Shown piece by piece: positions 1 to 7,191 of a stretch of DNA of 64,000 nucleotides. Source of the stretch: Microlunatus flavus. GTDB lineage: Bacteria > Actinomycetota > Actinomycetes > Propionibacteriales > Propionibacteriaceae. Within the stretch, counting starts at the first letter, position 1, and each line of letters starts with the position of its first letter. The notes under the pieces were generated by a model that was given only the letters and a program-made list of their open reading frames with translations, searched no databases and was not told where the DNA came from. The stretch is from positions 620,001 to 684,000 of the forward strand of contig NZ_FOFA01000002.1 in NCBI RefSeq assembly GCF_900110855.1, in the 5' to 3' direction. Both the position numbers and the translations under genes were made by a program.

Positions 1-474
1 GCCGTCCGGCTCCCAGCCTGCAACCGCCAGGAAGCGGCGGAGCTCGACGTCCGGCCCGAGAACCCACCAGCGGGCGTGGGTGAAACCGTCGGCCCGCAGC
101 GTGTCCGCACAGGCGTTGAGCAGGCGCGAGCCGTGGCCCTGGCGGCGTGCCGGAGGGTCGATCCAGAACTGGTCGACCTCGCCGTCGGCGCCCGCCTCCG
201 CGTCCGGGTCGGCGGACGGGCCCGTGGTCGCGAAGCCGACCACCCGACCGCCGCCCCCGAGCGCGGTCAGGACGCGTTGGCGGGCGTCCCGCGGCCGGGC
301 GAGCACCTGCTCCCAGGCCTGGACCATCTCCGCCTCGTCCACGCCGGCCAGGAGCGTCCCGCCCAGCTCTCCGGGAAGGTCGAGCCAGGCGCGGCGCTGC
401 ACGGCGGCGATCGCCGCGGCCTCGGTCGGCCAGGCCAGCCGTACCGAGTCGGCGACCGGGAGGGGTTCGGGCAC
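1..474 (-). CDS. GNAT-family N-acetyltransferase (partial, C-terminus off the left edge)
   Basis: 158 codons are visible, beginning at a GTG (472-474) and still open at base 1. The fold is GCN5-related acetyltransferase. Residues 100-120 carry the acetyl-CoA pyrophosphate-binding segment (motif A), with the loop R-Q-G-H-G-S at 111-116 after a beta strand ending in D-Q-F-W-I-D. Family proteins move an acetyl group from acetyl-CoA to a small-molecule or protein amine; the substrate cannot be read from sequence. The start is supported by a minus-strand -10-like TAGCAT at 481-486, exactly 6 nt upstream of the GTG, so the mRNA is probably leaderless. It is divergent from the MFS gene at 718, and the spacer holds an unusual hairpin (561-608). 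Confidence 0.85.
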   Translation of the reverse strand, partial: MPEPLPVADSVRLAWPTEAAAIAAVQRRAWLDLPGELGGTLLAGVDEAEMVQAWEQVLARPRDARQRVLTALGGGGRVVGFATTGPSADPDAEAGADGEVDQFWIDPPARRQGHGSRLLNACADTLRADGFTHARWWVLGPDVELRRFLAVAGWEPDG

Positions 475-480
475 GCGGCG

Positions 481-486
481 ATGCTA
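481..486 (-). promoter_or_regulatory. -10-like element TAGCAT, leaderless promoter of the GNAT gene
   Basis: On the minus strand TAGCAT lies 6 nt before the GTG at 474, the spacing expected when transcription starts at the start codon. The same arrangement recurs at several genes in this window. No convincing -35 was found. Confidence 0.45.
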
Positions 487-560
487 TCGGGGCCGGCGTG
501 TGCCTCACGTCACAGCCGTGCCGGTGCAACGAACCGAGTGGCTGCGGCGATGGTCCGGGT

Positions 561-608
561 GAAGTCGGCGCCCTACCTGAACCCCCGAGCAGGCATGGCG
601 CCGACTTC
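561..608. repeat. Hairpin with invariant-loop motif, copy 1
   Basis: A perfect 12-bp inverted repeat, GAAGTCGGCGCC (561-572) and GGCGCCGACTTC (597-608), encloses a 24-nt loop. The loop contains CCTGAACCCCCGAGCAG (576-592), in which CCTG/CAGG can form a small inner stem around AACCCCCGAG. The same 17-mer sits in the loop of an unrelated stem at 4415-4452. Both copies lie in divergent intergenic regions roughly 90-115 nt from each flanking start codon. Neither strand has a T-tract here, so it is not an obvious intrinsic terminator. Confidence 0.7.
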
Positions 609-717
609 GTCATGTCCTGAGCGGGCGCGGTGGGGGCACCACCCGGATCCGCCGGCGGCCGCTCCCTTACGTTGGCGAGGTATGCCCGCCGCCTGGTGGG
701 CAGCCCGAGGAGCATCC

Positions 718-2175
718 ATGGCGGCCGGCACGGACAAGACGACCGACGAGAAGACGGAGCGCACGAGGTCCGGCCCCCAGCAGGACGGCGGCGCCGAGGG
801 CGTCTCCCAGGCGCTGACCGGGCGGATGCTGCTCGCCGCTGTCGTGTCGGCCATCTCGGCGCTGCTCTACGGCTACGACACCGGCATCATCTCCGGCGCG
901 CTGCTCCAGATCCGTCGCGACTTCCAGACCGGCAACGGCATGGAGCAGGTGATCGCGGCCAGCATCCTCTTCGGCGCGGTCCTCGGCGCCGCGACGTGCA
1001 GCCGGCTCTCCGAGCGTCGGGGCCGCCGGACGACCATCCTGATCATCTCGGGGGTCTTCGTCGCCGGGACGCTGCTCTGCTCGGTCGCCCCGAACGCGAC
1101 CACCCTCGCGCTCGCCCGCATCGTGCTCGGGTTCGCCGTCGGCGGCGCCACGCAGACGGTGCCGATGTACGTCGCCGAGCTCGCGCCGGCCCGCAAGCGC
1201 GGCCGTCTCGTCCTCACCTTCCAGCTCGGCATCGGGGTGGGCATCGTGCTCGCGACGCTCGTCGGCGCGTCGGAGGCGTCGCCCTGGCGCGTCTCGGTCG
1301 GTGCTGCTGCGGTGCCGGCGGCGATCATGCTCGTCCTCATGCTCCGGCTGCCCGAGAGCCCGCGCTGGCTGGTCAAGGCCGACCGGCGCGACGACGCCCG
1401 CGAGGTGCTGCGCGGTGTGCGCGAGGAGGGCAGCGACCTCGATGCGGAGCTGCAGGAGATCGTCGACCTCGAGGAGGAGGAGCGTTCCGCCGGCGACGGC
1501 AACCGCGGCTGGCGGGGGCTCCGCCAGGCCTGGGTGCGTCCCGCGCTCGTGGTCGGCCTCGGCATCGCGATCTTCACGCAGCTGAGCGGCATCGAGATGA
1601 TCATCTACTACGCACCGACGATCCTCACCGACAACGGCTTCTCGGAGACCGCCGCCCTGCGCGTCAGCCTGGCGCTCGGTGTGACCTACCTCGTGATGAT
1701 GATCGTGGGCCTGACCATCGTCGACAAGGTCGGCCGGCGCCGCCTGACGCTGATCATGGTGCCGGGGGCCGCCCTCGCCCTGGCCGTGCTGGGCGCGCTC
1801 TTCGTCACGGGCCACAGCGGGCCCGACGACATCCCGTTCATCATCGCCTGCCTCATCGTCTTCATGTTCTTCAACGCCGGCGGCCTGCAGCTGATGGGCT
1901 GGCTGACCGGGTCGGAGATCTACCCGCTGGCCGTGCGCAGCGCCGGGACGAGCGCGCAGTCGGTCGCGCTGTGGAGCACGAACATGCTCATCACCCTGAC
2001 CGTGCTCACGATGATCGAGGGCATCGGCGTCGGCGCCACCATGTGGGTCTACGCCGCCTTCAACGTCGCGGCCTGGATCTTCGTCTTCCTCCGCATGCCC
2101 GAGCTCACCGGCCACAGCCTCGAGGGCATCGAGAGCCGCCTGCGGCAGGGTCACTTCCGTCCGAAGGACTTCTGA
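718..2175 (+). CDS. MFS sugar porter (sugar:H+ symporter family)
   Basis: A 485-residue inner-membrane transporter of the sugar-porter branch of the major facilitator superfamily. Family signatures seen: G-Y-D-T-G-I-I-S-G in TM1 (52-60), the R-R-G-R-R loop motif near 100, E-L-A-P-A-R-K-R-G-R after TM4, P-E-S-P-R-W-L near 212 before the central loop, Q-L-S-G in TM7, and V-G-R-R-R-L near 339. About twelve hydrophobic segments are present, with a charged N-terminal tail of about 35 residues. Members import hexoses, pentoses or polyols by proton symport; this substrate is unknown. The ATG at 718 was chosen over the ATG at 681 because GAGGAG lies 7-10 nt upstream and the longer N-terminus is not family-like. 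It appears monocistronic. Confidence 0.92.
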   Translation: MAAGTDKTTDEKTERTRSGPQQDGGAEGVSQALTGRMLLAAVVSAISALLYGYDTGIISGALLQIRRDFQTGNGMEQVIAASILFGAVLGAATCSRLSERRGRRTTILIISGVFVAGTLLCSVAPNATTLALARIVLGFAVGGATQTVPMYVAELAPARKRGRLVLTFQLGIGVGIVLATLVGASEASPWRVSVGAAAVPAAIMLVLMLRLPESPRWLVKADRRDDAREVLRGVREEGSDLDAELQEIVDLEEEERSAGDGNRGWRGLRQAWVRPALVVGLGIAIFTQLSGIEMIIYYAPTILTDNGFSETAALRVSLALGVTYLVMMIVGLTIVDKVGRRRLTLIMVPGAALALAVLGALFVTGHSGPDDIPFIIACLIVFMFFNAGGLQLMGWLTGSEIYPLAVRSAGTSAQSVALWSTNMLITLTVLTMIEGIGVGATMWVYAAFNVAAWIFVFLRMPELTGHSLEGIESRLRQGHFRPKDF

Positions 2176-2218
2176 GGTCTCCCGCGCCGGGCCCGTCGTG
2201 GCCGGCGCCGCCGCCCGG

Positions 2219-3574
2219 TCACGGAGGGTCGGGCGCCCGGCTCTCATAGGTGTGCCCGGTCGGCGTGGTGGTGACGACGGTGTGGGGCCGGTCGCCGAGG
2301 CCGTCGTGGACGACCGTCGCGCTCCAGCCGGGTTGTTCGCGGGCGAGGTTGTGCCGCGCGCACAGGCCGCGGGCGTTCGGCAGGGTCGTCGGGCCGCCGT
2401 CGGCGTGGCGCTGGACATGGTCGAGGTGGCGGACCGGGGCGTCGCAGTACGGCTCGCGGCACGTCTGGTCGCGCGCCAGGACCAGGTCGGCCAGCGCCCC
2501 GGTAAACCGGCGCCGCCCACCGATGTCGACCAGGTGCCCGGCGGGCGATCGGTGCAGCAGGCGCAGGTGCTTGGTCCCGCCGCTGTCGTCGACCAGCTGA
2601 CGGGCCACAGACAGGGGCAGGGCCCCGACACCGGTGACCGTGGCTGTGCCGGGCTCGGTCGAGCGCGGGCTCGGACTCGGACTCTGTGAGGCTGAGCCGT
2701 CGAGCACGGGCCCGTCCGCGACGTCGAGCGCGGCGTCGCTGGCCGCCAGCGCGTCGACCGGCACGATGATCTGGATCTCGACGGCGACGTCGCCGGCGCG
2801 GGTCTGGCCGGTGAGGCGTTCGACGAGGGTGTCGGCCATGATCTGGCCGCGGGTGCGTTCGTCGCCGGTGGCGACGGCGCTGTCGGTGTGCGTGCGCAGG
2901 GCGGCGAGGCAGGCCACGCCCTGCTCGACGGGCAGGTAGCCGGTCAGCACGCTCATCGTGTCCGGCGCCGGGCGCAGCGCGACGTAGCGGTCGTCGCGTG
3001 CGTGGCGGCCCCGTTCGAGGTAGGCGCGGGGGTCGGCGGCGTAGGCCGTCGTCGTGATGGCGGCGAGTGCTCGTCGGACGCCGAGGCCGGGCAGGTCGGT
3101 GCGGGGGTCGTGGAGCTGCTGGTCGACCTCGCGCCGCGTCACCGCAGGCAGGTGGCGGGTCTGCTCGACGACGGCGTTCGCGACGCGTTCGTGCAGCCGG
3201 CCGGCGGCGAGGGCGGCGTAGGTGTGGGGCAGGTCGAACCACCACGCCTTCGCCGCGCCGAGGCGTCGGGCGGCGACGGTCGGTGAGAGGCGGCAGGCCA
3301 GGGCGATCTCCTCGGCCAGGCCACGCCCGATCCGTTCAGGGCGCTGCTGCTCGGCGGTCTCGCGTTCGACGCGGACTCTGGTCAGGCGCACCATCGCCGC
3401 CGCCTGGGTCGCGGCGACCGCGCTGCGCAGGCGTTCGAGCAGGCCGACCTGGTCGACGAGGTCGGACTCGGTGAACTCGTCCTCGACCCCGCCCAGCGCG
3501 TCGGCGGTCAGCTCGCTCAGCTGCGCCAGCAACCCGGTGAGGGCGGCGGTGGTGGGGTGGAGGCCCTCCTCCAC
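2219..3574 (-). CDS. DUF222 / HNH endonuclease domain protein (13E12 repeat family)
   Basis: 451 residues. The N-terminal two thirds (about 1-300) match the DUF222 domain of the actinobacterial 13E12 family. The C-terminus (about 360-430) is an HNH nuclease module: it contains C-R-x-P-Y-C-D-A-P, then H-L-D-H-V-x-x-H-A-D-G-G-P-T, then N-x-x-x-L-C-A-R-H-N. A low-complexity Ser/Pro/Thr linker (about 290-315) joins the two. The family is multicopy in many actinobacteria and its role is uncertain; several mycobacterial members are reported as LexA-regulated. An imperfect LexA-like palindrome lies about 55-70 nt upstream (3629-3645). The start is the GTG at 3574, the only plausible one after an in-frame stop near 3608. 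Confidence 0.88.
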   Translation of the reverse strand: MEEGLHPTTAALTGLLAQLSELTADALGGVEDEFTESDLVDQVGLLERLRSAVAATQAAAMVRLTRVRVERETAEQQRPERIGRGLAEEIALACRLSPTVAARRLGAAKAWWFDLPHTYAALAAGRLHERVANAVVEQTRHLPAVTRREVDQQLHDPRTDLPGLGVRRALAAITTTAYAADPRAYLERGRHARDDRYVALRPAPDTMSVLTGYLPVEQGVACLAALRTHTDSAVATGDERTRGQIMADTLVERLTGQTRAGDVAVEIQIIVPVDALAASDAALDVADGPVLDGSASQSPSPSPRSTEPGTATVTGVGALPLSVARQLVDDSGGTKHLRLLHRSPAGHLVDIGGRRRFTGALADLVLARDQTCREPYCDAPVRHLDHVQRHADGGPTTLPNARGLCARHNLAREQPGWSATVVHDGLGDRPHTVVTTTPTGHTYESRAPDPP

Positions 3575-3628
3575 CGGGTCGACCGCCGCCAGTGCTATAC
3601 GAGAACGCTATCGAGCGGCGCGACTCAT

Positions 3629-3645
3629 TCGAACACCTGAATCGA
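3629..3645 (-). promoter_or_regulatory. Imperfect LexA (SOS) box-like palindrome
   Basis: On the minus strand the site reads TCGATTCAGGTGTTCGA. The GTGTTCGA half is identical to the perfect LexA box at 49887-49902. The other half is TCGATT instead of TCGAAC, and the centre is one base longer than TCGAAC-N4-GTTCGA. It lies upstream of the DUF222-HNH gene, a family with known LexA-controlled members. Functionality is inference. Confidence 0.4.
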
Positions 3646-3706
3646 ACAGGACAACACCCCGGCCGACCCGGACAACACCAGCGCGCGAGGACCCACGAGA
3701 GGCCGC

Positions 3707-4300
3707 TCAGCGGTAGTACGGCTGAGGCTCCTCCGGGTCCGTGCGGACGACGTCGAGGTCGGTCCGGTCCAGCAGGGCCTCGATCGCCGGCGGCTCGCCG
3801 CCGATGCCGGCCCAGTGCGGGTCGACGTCCTTCGCGAGGCACCAGCGGCGGTCGTCCGGCCACACGAACGCGGGGGCCGCGAGGAACCCGGGCGCGACCT
3901 CGTCCCAGTGCTCGAGGTCGGAGACGCTCCCGCGCAGGAGCCCGTAGCGCCGGACCGCGCCGAGGCCCTCGCCGACGACATCGAACCGCGGCAGGTCCGC
4001 CGGGACGTCGAGGCTGCCGGGGTAGCCGTCCCACACCGCGAACCAGCACGTGTCGGGCGTCGTCGTCCAGCCCGCGAGCACCTCCAGGCACAGGCGGACC
4101 TGCTCCAGCTCGCTCGGGTGGTCGTCCGGCAGGTCCTGGTCGGCCTCGGTCTGCCCGTCGCGCACCGGGTCGGGGACGATGCGCAGCCGCGCGTACGCCG
4201 CGAAGCCGTCGGGCCCCAGCTCGACCAGCCGCGTCCACGGAACCGTCGCCCCGAGCAGCCACCGGGCCGCGTCGGTGTCCCTGGACCAGGTGAGGCTCAC
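3707..4300 (-). CDS. Conserved hypothetical protein, 197 aa
   Basis: I do not recognise this family. The 197-residue protein is acidic, soluble and aromatic-rich: it has many Trp and Asp residues and ends D-P-E-E-P-Q-P-Y-Y-R. There is no signal peptide, membrane segment or obvious catalytic motif. Composition and GC-rich third positions match its neighbours, so it is probably a real gene. The GTG start at 4300 is supported by a minus-strand TACGGT at 4307-4312, 6 nt upstream (leaderless arrangement). An intrinsic terminator-like hairpin on the same strand lies 105 nt further upstream. It could be a SUKH- or immunity-like small protein, but I see no diagnostic motif. Confidence 0.6.
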   Translation of the reverse strand: MSLTWSRDTDAARWLLGATVPWTRLVELGPDGFAAYARLRIVPDPVRDGQTEADQDLPDDHPSELEQVRLCLEVLAGWTTTPDTCWFAVWDGYPGSLDVPADLPRFDVVGEGLGAVRRYGLLRGSVSDLEHWDEVAPGFLAAPAFVWPDDRRWCLAKDVDPHWAGIGGEPPAIEALLDRTDLDVVRTDPEEPQPYYR

Positions 4301-4306
4301 CGGGCG

Positions 4307-4312
4307 ACCGTA
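4307..4312 (-). promoter_or_regulatory. -10-like TACGGT of the 197-aa hypothetical gene
   Basis: TACGGT on the minus strand, 6 nt from the GTG at 4300, matches the leaderless pattern seen at recG, ftsY, ffh and sdhC. No -35 was recognisable. Confidence 0.4.
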
Positions 4313-4404
4313 CGATCCGGCGTCGCGCAGCGCGGAGAGGTCGGCCGAGGGGTGCGACGAGGCCGACGAGGACCCGATGAGGGCCCTCCGGAGGCCCCGG
4401 GAGG

Positions 4405-4452
4405 AAAAAAAGATCCGCAGGCTGCCTGAACCCCCGAGCAGCCAGCCTGCGG
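4405..4452 (-). terminator. Minus-strand intrinsic terminator; invariant-loop hairpin, copy 2
   Basis: A perfect 10-bp stem, CCGCAGGCTG (4415-4424) with CAGCCTGCGG (4443-4452), encloses an 18-nt loop that contains the 17-mer also found at 576-592. Read on the minus strand, the hairpin is followed by ATC and a run of seven T (4411-4405), a canonical rho-independent terminator and rare at this G+C. No minus-strand gene lies immediately upstream, since rnj at 4540 is on the plus strand. It may therefore stop antisense transcription or act in the leader of the 4300-3707 gene. Confidence 0.65.
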
Positions 4453-4539
4453 ACCCTGCACATCTTCTCCCAACGCCAGGACCGTCACTGTGGTTCCGGA
4501 GAAAATTAAGGATCGCGGGGAACGGTAGGGTCGAGCGAC

Positions 4540-6225
4540 GTGGCTCCCTCTCGTCTGCACAACCCTCCGCCCCTCCCTCGCGACGCCATGCGCGTCACGC
4601 CGTTGGGAGGTCTCGGCGACATCGGGCGCAACATGACCGTGATCGAGCACCACGGTCAGCTGCTGATCGTGGACTGCGGCGTGCTGTTCCCCGAGGACGA
4701 CCACCCGGGCGTCGACCTGATCCTGCCCGGCTTCGGCGCGATCGCCGACCGGCTCGGTGACGTCGTCGGCCTGGTGCTGACGCACGGGCACGAGGACCAC
4801 ATCGGCGCGGTGCCCTACCTGCTCAAGCAGCGCCCCGACATCCCGCTCATCGGCTCCCGGCTGACGCTCGCGCTGCTGCGCGAGAAGTTCAAGGAGCACC
4901 GCCTGCGCCACACGGTCGAGCTCATCGTCAAGGACGGCGAGCAGACGCAGGTCGGGGCGTTCGACCTCGAGTTCGTCGCCGTGAACCATTCGATCCCGGA
5001 CGCCCTGGCGGTGGCCATCAGCACGTCGGCGGGCCGCATCCTGCACACCGGCGACTTCAAGATGGACCAGCTGCCGCTCGACGGACGCCTCACCGACCTG
5101 CGGGCGTTCGCGCGGCTGGGGGAGGCGGGCGTCGACCTGTTCCTGGTCGACTCCACCAACGCCGAGGTGGCGGGCTTCACGACGCCGGAGCGCGACATCG
5201 CCAAGGCGCTCGGGTCGGTCCTCGACCGCAGCCGGCAGCGCGTCATCGTCGCGTGCTTCGCGTCGCACGTGCACCGCGTGCAGCAGGTCATGGACGCCGC
5301 CGTCGCGCACGGGCGCAAGGTCGTCTACGTCGGGCGCTCGATGGTGCGGAACATGGGGGTGGCGCGCGACCTCGGCTACCTCCACGTGCCCGAGAACACG
5401 CTGATCGAGATGCGCGACATCGAGAACCACAAGCCCGAGGACGTGGTGATCATCTGCACGGGCTCGCAGGGCGAGCCGCTCTCCGCCCTGTCGCGGATGG
5501 CAGCCAACGAGCACCCGGTGATCCAGCTGCGCCGCGGCGACACCGTCGTGCTCGCGAGCTCGCTCATCCCCGGCAACGAGAACTCGGTCTACCGCGTGAT
5601 CAACGGCCTGACGCGCCTCGGCGCGCACGTCGTGCACAAGGGCAACGCGCTGGTGCACGTGTCGGGCCACGCGAGCGCGGGCGAGCTCCTCTACTGCTAC
5701 AACATCGTCAAGCCGCGCAACGTGATGCCGGTGCACGGCGAGGCCCGCCACCTCGTGGCCAACGCCGACCTGGCGGTGGCGACGGGCGTGCCTCGCAAGC
5801 GGACGATCATCGCCGAGGACGGCGTCGTCGTCGACCTCCAGAACGGCAAGGCGTCCGTCGTCGGCAAGGTCGACGCCGCGTACATCTTCGTCGACGGCGC
5901 GACCGTCGGCGACATCTCCGAGGCGGCACTCACCGACCGCAAGATCCTCGGCGAGGAGGGCTTCGTCTCGATCGTGGCCGTCGTCGACACCCGGACGGGC
6001 AAGGTGGTGAGCGGTCCGGACATCCACGCCCGCGGCTTCGTCGAGGGCGACTCGGTCTTCGACTCCGTACGCCCGCAGATCACCGCCGTACTGGAGACCG
6101 CGCTGGCCGAGGGCGTCGACGACACCTACCAGCTGCAGCAGGTGATCCGGCGCCGGATGGGTCGCTGGGTCAACGACACGCACCGCCGCCGGCCGATGAT
6201 CGTGCCGGTCGTCGTCCAGACCTGA
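4540..6225 (+). CDS. rnj: Ribonuclease J (5'-3' exo/endoribonuclease, metallo-beta-lactamase/beta-CASP)
   Basis: A 561-residue cytoplasmic RNase of mRNA decay and rRNA maturation. After a Pro-rich N-terminal tail (1-16) comes R-V-T-P-L-G-G-L-G-D-I-G-R-N-M, the start of the metallo-beta-lactamase fold. The zinc motif T-H-G-H-E-D-H-I-G is near residue 80 and H-T-G-D-F-K near 170. The beta-CASP domain and C-terminal G-H-A-S-A-G-E and P-V-H-G-E segments follow, and length matches the family. Start: GTG at 4540; a GTG here gives the short unstructured tail that actinobacterial RNase J proteins usually carry, while the later ATG at 4588 would begin directly at the fold. The gene stands alone, closed by a strong hairpin at 6233-6260; the often-adjacent dapA is absent. 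Confidence 0.96.
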   Translation: MAPSRLHNPPPLPRDAMRVTPLGGLGDIGRNMTVIEHHGQLLIVDCGVLFPEDDHPGVDLILPGFGAIADRLGDVVGLVLTHGHEDHIGAVPYLLKQRPDIPLIGSRLTLALLREKFKEHRLRHTVELIVKDGEQTQVGAFDLEFVAVNHSIPDALAVAISTSAGRILHTGDFKMDQLPLDGRLTDLRAFARLGEAGVDLFLVDSTNAEVAGFTTPERDIAKALGSVLDRSRQRVIVACFASHVHRVQQVMDAAVAHGRKVVYVGRSMVRNMGVARDLGYLHVPENTLIEMRDIENHKPEDVVIICTGSQGEPLSALSRMAANEHPVIQLRRGDTVVLASSLIPGNENSVYRVINGLTRLGAHVVHKGNALVHVSGHASAGELLYCYNIVKPRNVMPVHGEARHLVANADLAVATGVPRKRTIIAEDGVVVDLQNGKASVVGKVDAAYIFVDGATVGDISEAALTDRKILGEEGFVSIVAVVDTRTGKVVSGPDIHARGFVEGDSVFDSVRPQITAVLETALAEGVDDTYQLQQVIRRRMGRWVNDTHRRRPMIVPVVVQT

Positions 6226-6232
6226 TCCCGGA

Positions 6233-6260
6233 GGCGCGGGCCGGACCACCGGCCCGCGCC
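6233..6260 (+). terminator. Terminator hairpin after rnj
   Basis: Perfect 12-bp inverted repeat GGCGCGGGCCGG / CCGGCCCGCGCC with loop ACCA, 8 nt after the rnj stop. There is no T-tract, as is common for actinobacterial terminators. Confidence 0.75.
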
Positions 6261-6297
6261 CGGGTGACGCGCCAAGACCCGCGCCTCCCGGGGAACG

Positions 6298-6335
6298 CGA
6301 AGACCCGCCCGTCCCGAGGGACGAGCGGGTCTTCG
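6298..6335 (-). terminator. Terminator hairpin after rpmB
   Basis: Perfect 11-bp stem CGAAGACCCGC (6298-6308) with GCGGGTCTTCG (6325-6335), containing a second inner stem GTCC/GGAC. It lies 18 nt beyond the rpmB stop on the minus strand. Together with 6233-6260 it separates two convergent genes. Confidence 0.75.
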
Positions 6336-6353
6336 GGCGTCAGGAGACGGGCG

Positions 6354-6542
6354 TCAGCCCGCGGTCACCTTGCCGGCCTTGATGCACGAGGTGCAGGCGT
6401 TGATGCGCTTGGCGCGCCCGGAGACCGCGGCGCTCACGGTCTGGATGTTCGGGTCCCAGCGCCGGTTGGTCTTCTTCTTCGACCACGGCTTGTTGTGGCC
6501 GAAGCCGGGGGTCTTGCCGCACACGTCGCACACCGCAGCCAC
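6354..6542 (-). CDS. rpmB: 50S ribosomal protein L28
   Basis: A 62-residue L28 of the large ribosomal subunit. It begins M-A-A-V-C-D-V-C-G-K, has the K-K-K-T-N-R-R-W-D-P-N-I-Q core and ends with C-T-S-C-I-K-A-G-K. The two CxxC pairs (C5/C8 and C51/C54) make this the zinc-binding (C+) form; many actinobacteria also carry a zinc-free paralogue under Zur control, not seen here. The start is a GTG at 6542 with GGGAG upstream. It is transcribed alone on the minus strand, divergent from the membrane-protein gene at 6673. Confidence 0.95.
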   Translation of the reverse strand: MAAVCDVCGKTPGFGHNKPWSKKKTNRRWDPNIQTVSAAVSGRAKRINACTSCIKAGKVTAG

Positions 6543-6672
6543 TTGAAGTCACTCCCGCAAAAGAACGATCTGGTATCAGGTCCAGCCCAGGAACGACCAC
6601 ACGGGTGCTCCGGGCAACTTCCTCAGCGTACCCGACGCGACGGAAGGCGGTCGAATCAGCGAGACTCCCCGC

Positions 6673-7170
6673 GTGGGCGGCGACGTGGGCGGCGACGTGG
6701 GCGGAGGCGCGGACGGGGCCGACCAGGCCGCGCAGGCCGCGCGTCTGGCGCTGGTCCGCGACGAGACCCGCTTCGAGCTCGGGCTGCTCCACGACCGGGT
6801 GAACGCGCTGCTCGCCGCCGAGGCGTTCCTGACGATCGCGTACACGGCCGCGATGAGCAACGGGGCGTCGTGGGGCGCCGCCTTCGCCGCGGTAGCCGCG
6901 CCCGTGCTCGCGCTCCTCGGCCTGCTGCTGGCGCTCCTGGCCCTGCCGGGGGTGGGTACGACGGTGCGCATCGTGCTGGCCCTGACGGCGCAGCAGGACG
7001 AGCTCTTCGCACGGCTGCGGGGGAGCGCGGTGGCCTACCACGGTGCACCCGGTCGTCCGGCGGCGCTCGACGACCAGCGGCGCAGCCTGCTCTTCTTCCG
7101 CGCCGTGCCCGTCCTCTTCGCGGTCGTCTGGGTGGTGCTCGGCGTGCTCGCCCTCGTGCTCGTGTCGTAG
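6673..7170 (+). CDS. Small membrane protein, function unknown
   Basis: 165 residues, family not recognised. A Gly/Asp-rich start (tandem G-G-D-V) is followed by a charged amphipathic stretch (about 20-50). Long hydrophobic segments then lie at about 51-95 (two membrane passes) and 140-165 (one pass at the extreme C-terminus), with a soluble Gln/Arg-rich stretch between. The GTG at 6673 is one of three in-frame GTGs in a repeated GTGGGCGGCGAC stretch, so the true start may be 6685 or 6697. The stop is 8 nt from the recG -10 element, so recG has its own promoter inside or after this gene. Confidence 0.65.
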   Translation: MGGDVGGDVGGGADGADQAAQAARLALVRDETRFELGLLHDRVNALLAAEAFLTIAYTAAMSNGASWGAAFAAVAAPVLALLGLLLALLALPGVGTTVRIVLALTAQQDELFARLRGSAVAYHGAPGRPAALDDQRRSLLFFRAVPVLFAVVWVVLGVLALVLVS

Positions 7171-7178
7171 GCGACCTC

Positions 7179-7184
7179 TACGGT
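7179..7184 (+). promoter_or_regulatory. -10-like TACGGT of recG
   Basis: TACGGT lies 7 nt upstream of the GTG at 7192, consistent with leaderless transcription. This spacing is the reason for preferring 7192 over the GTGs at 7183 and 7186. Confidence 0.45.
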
Positions 7185-7191
7185 GGTGCCC

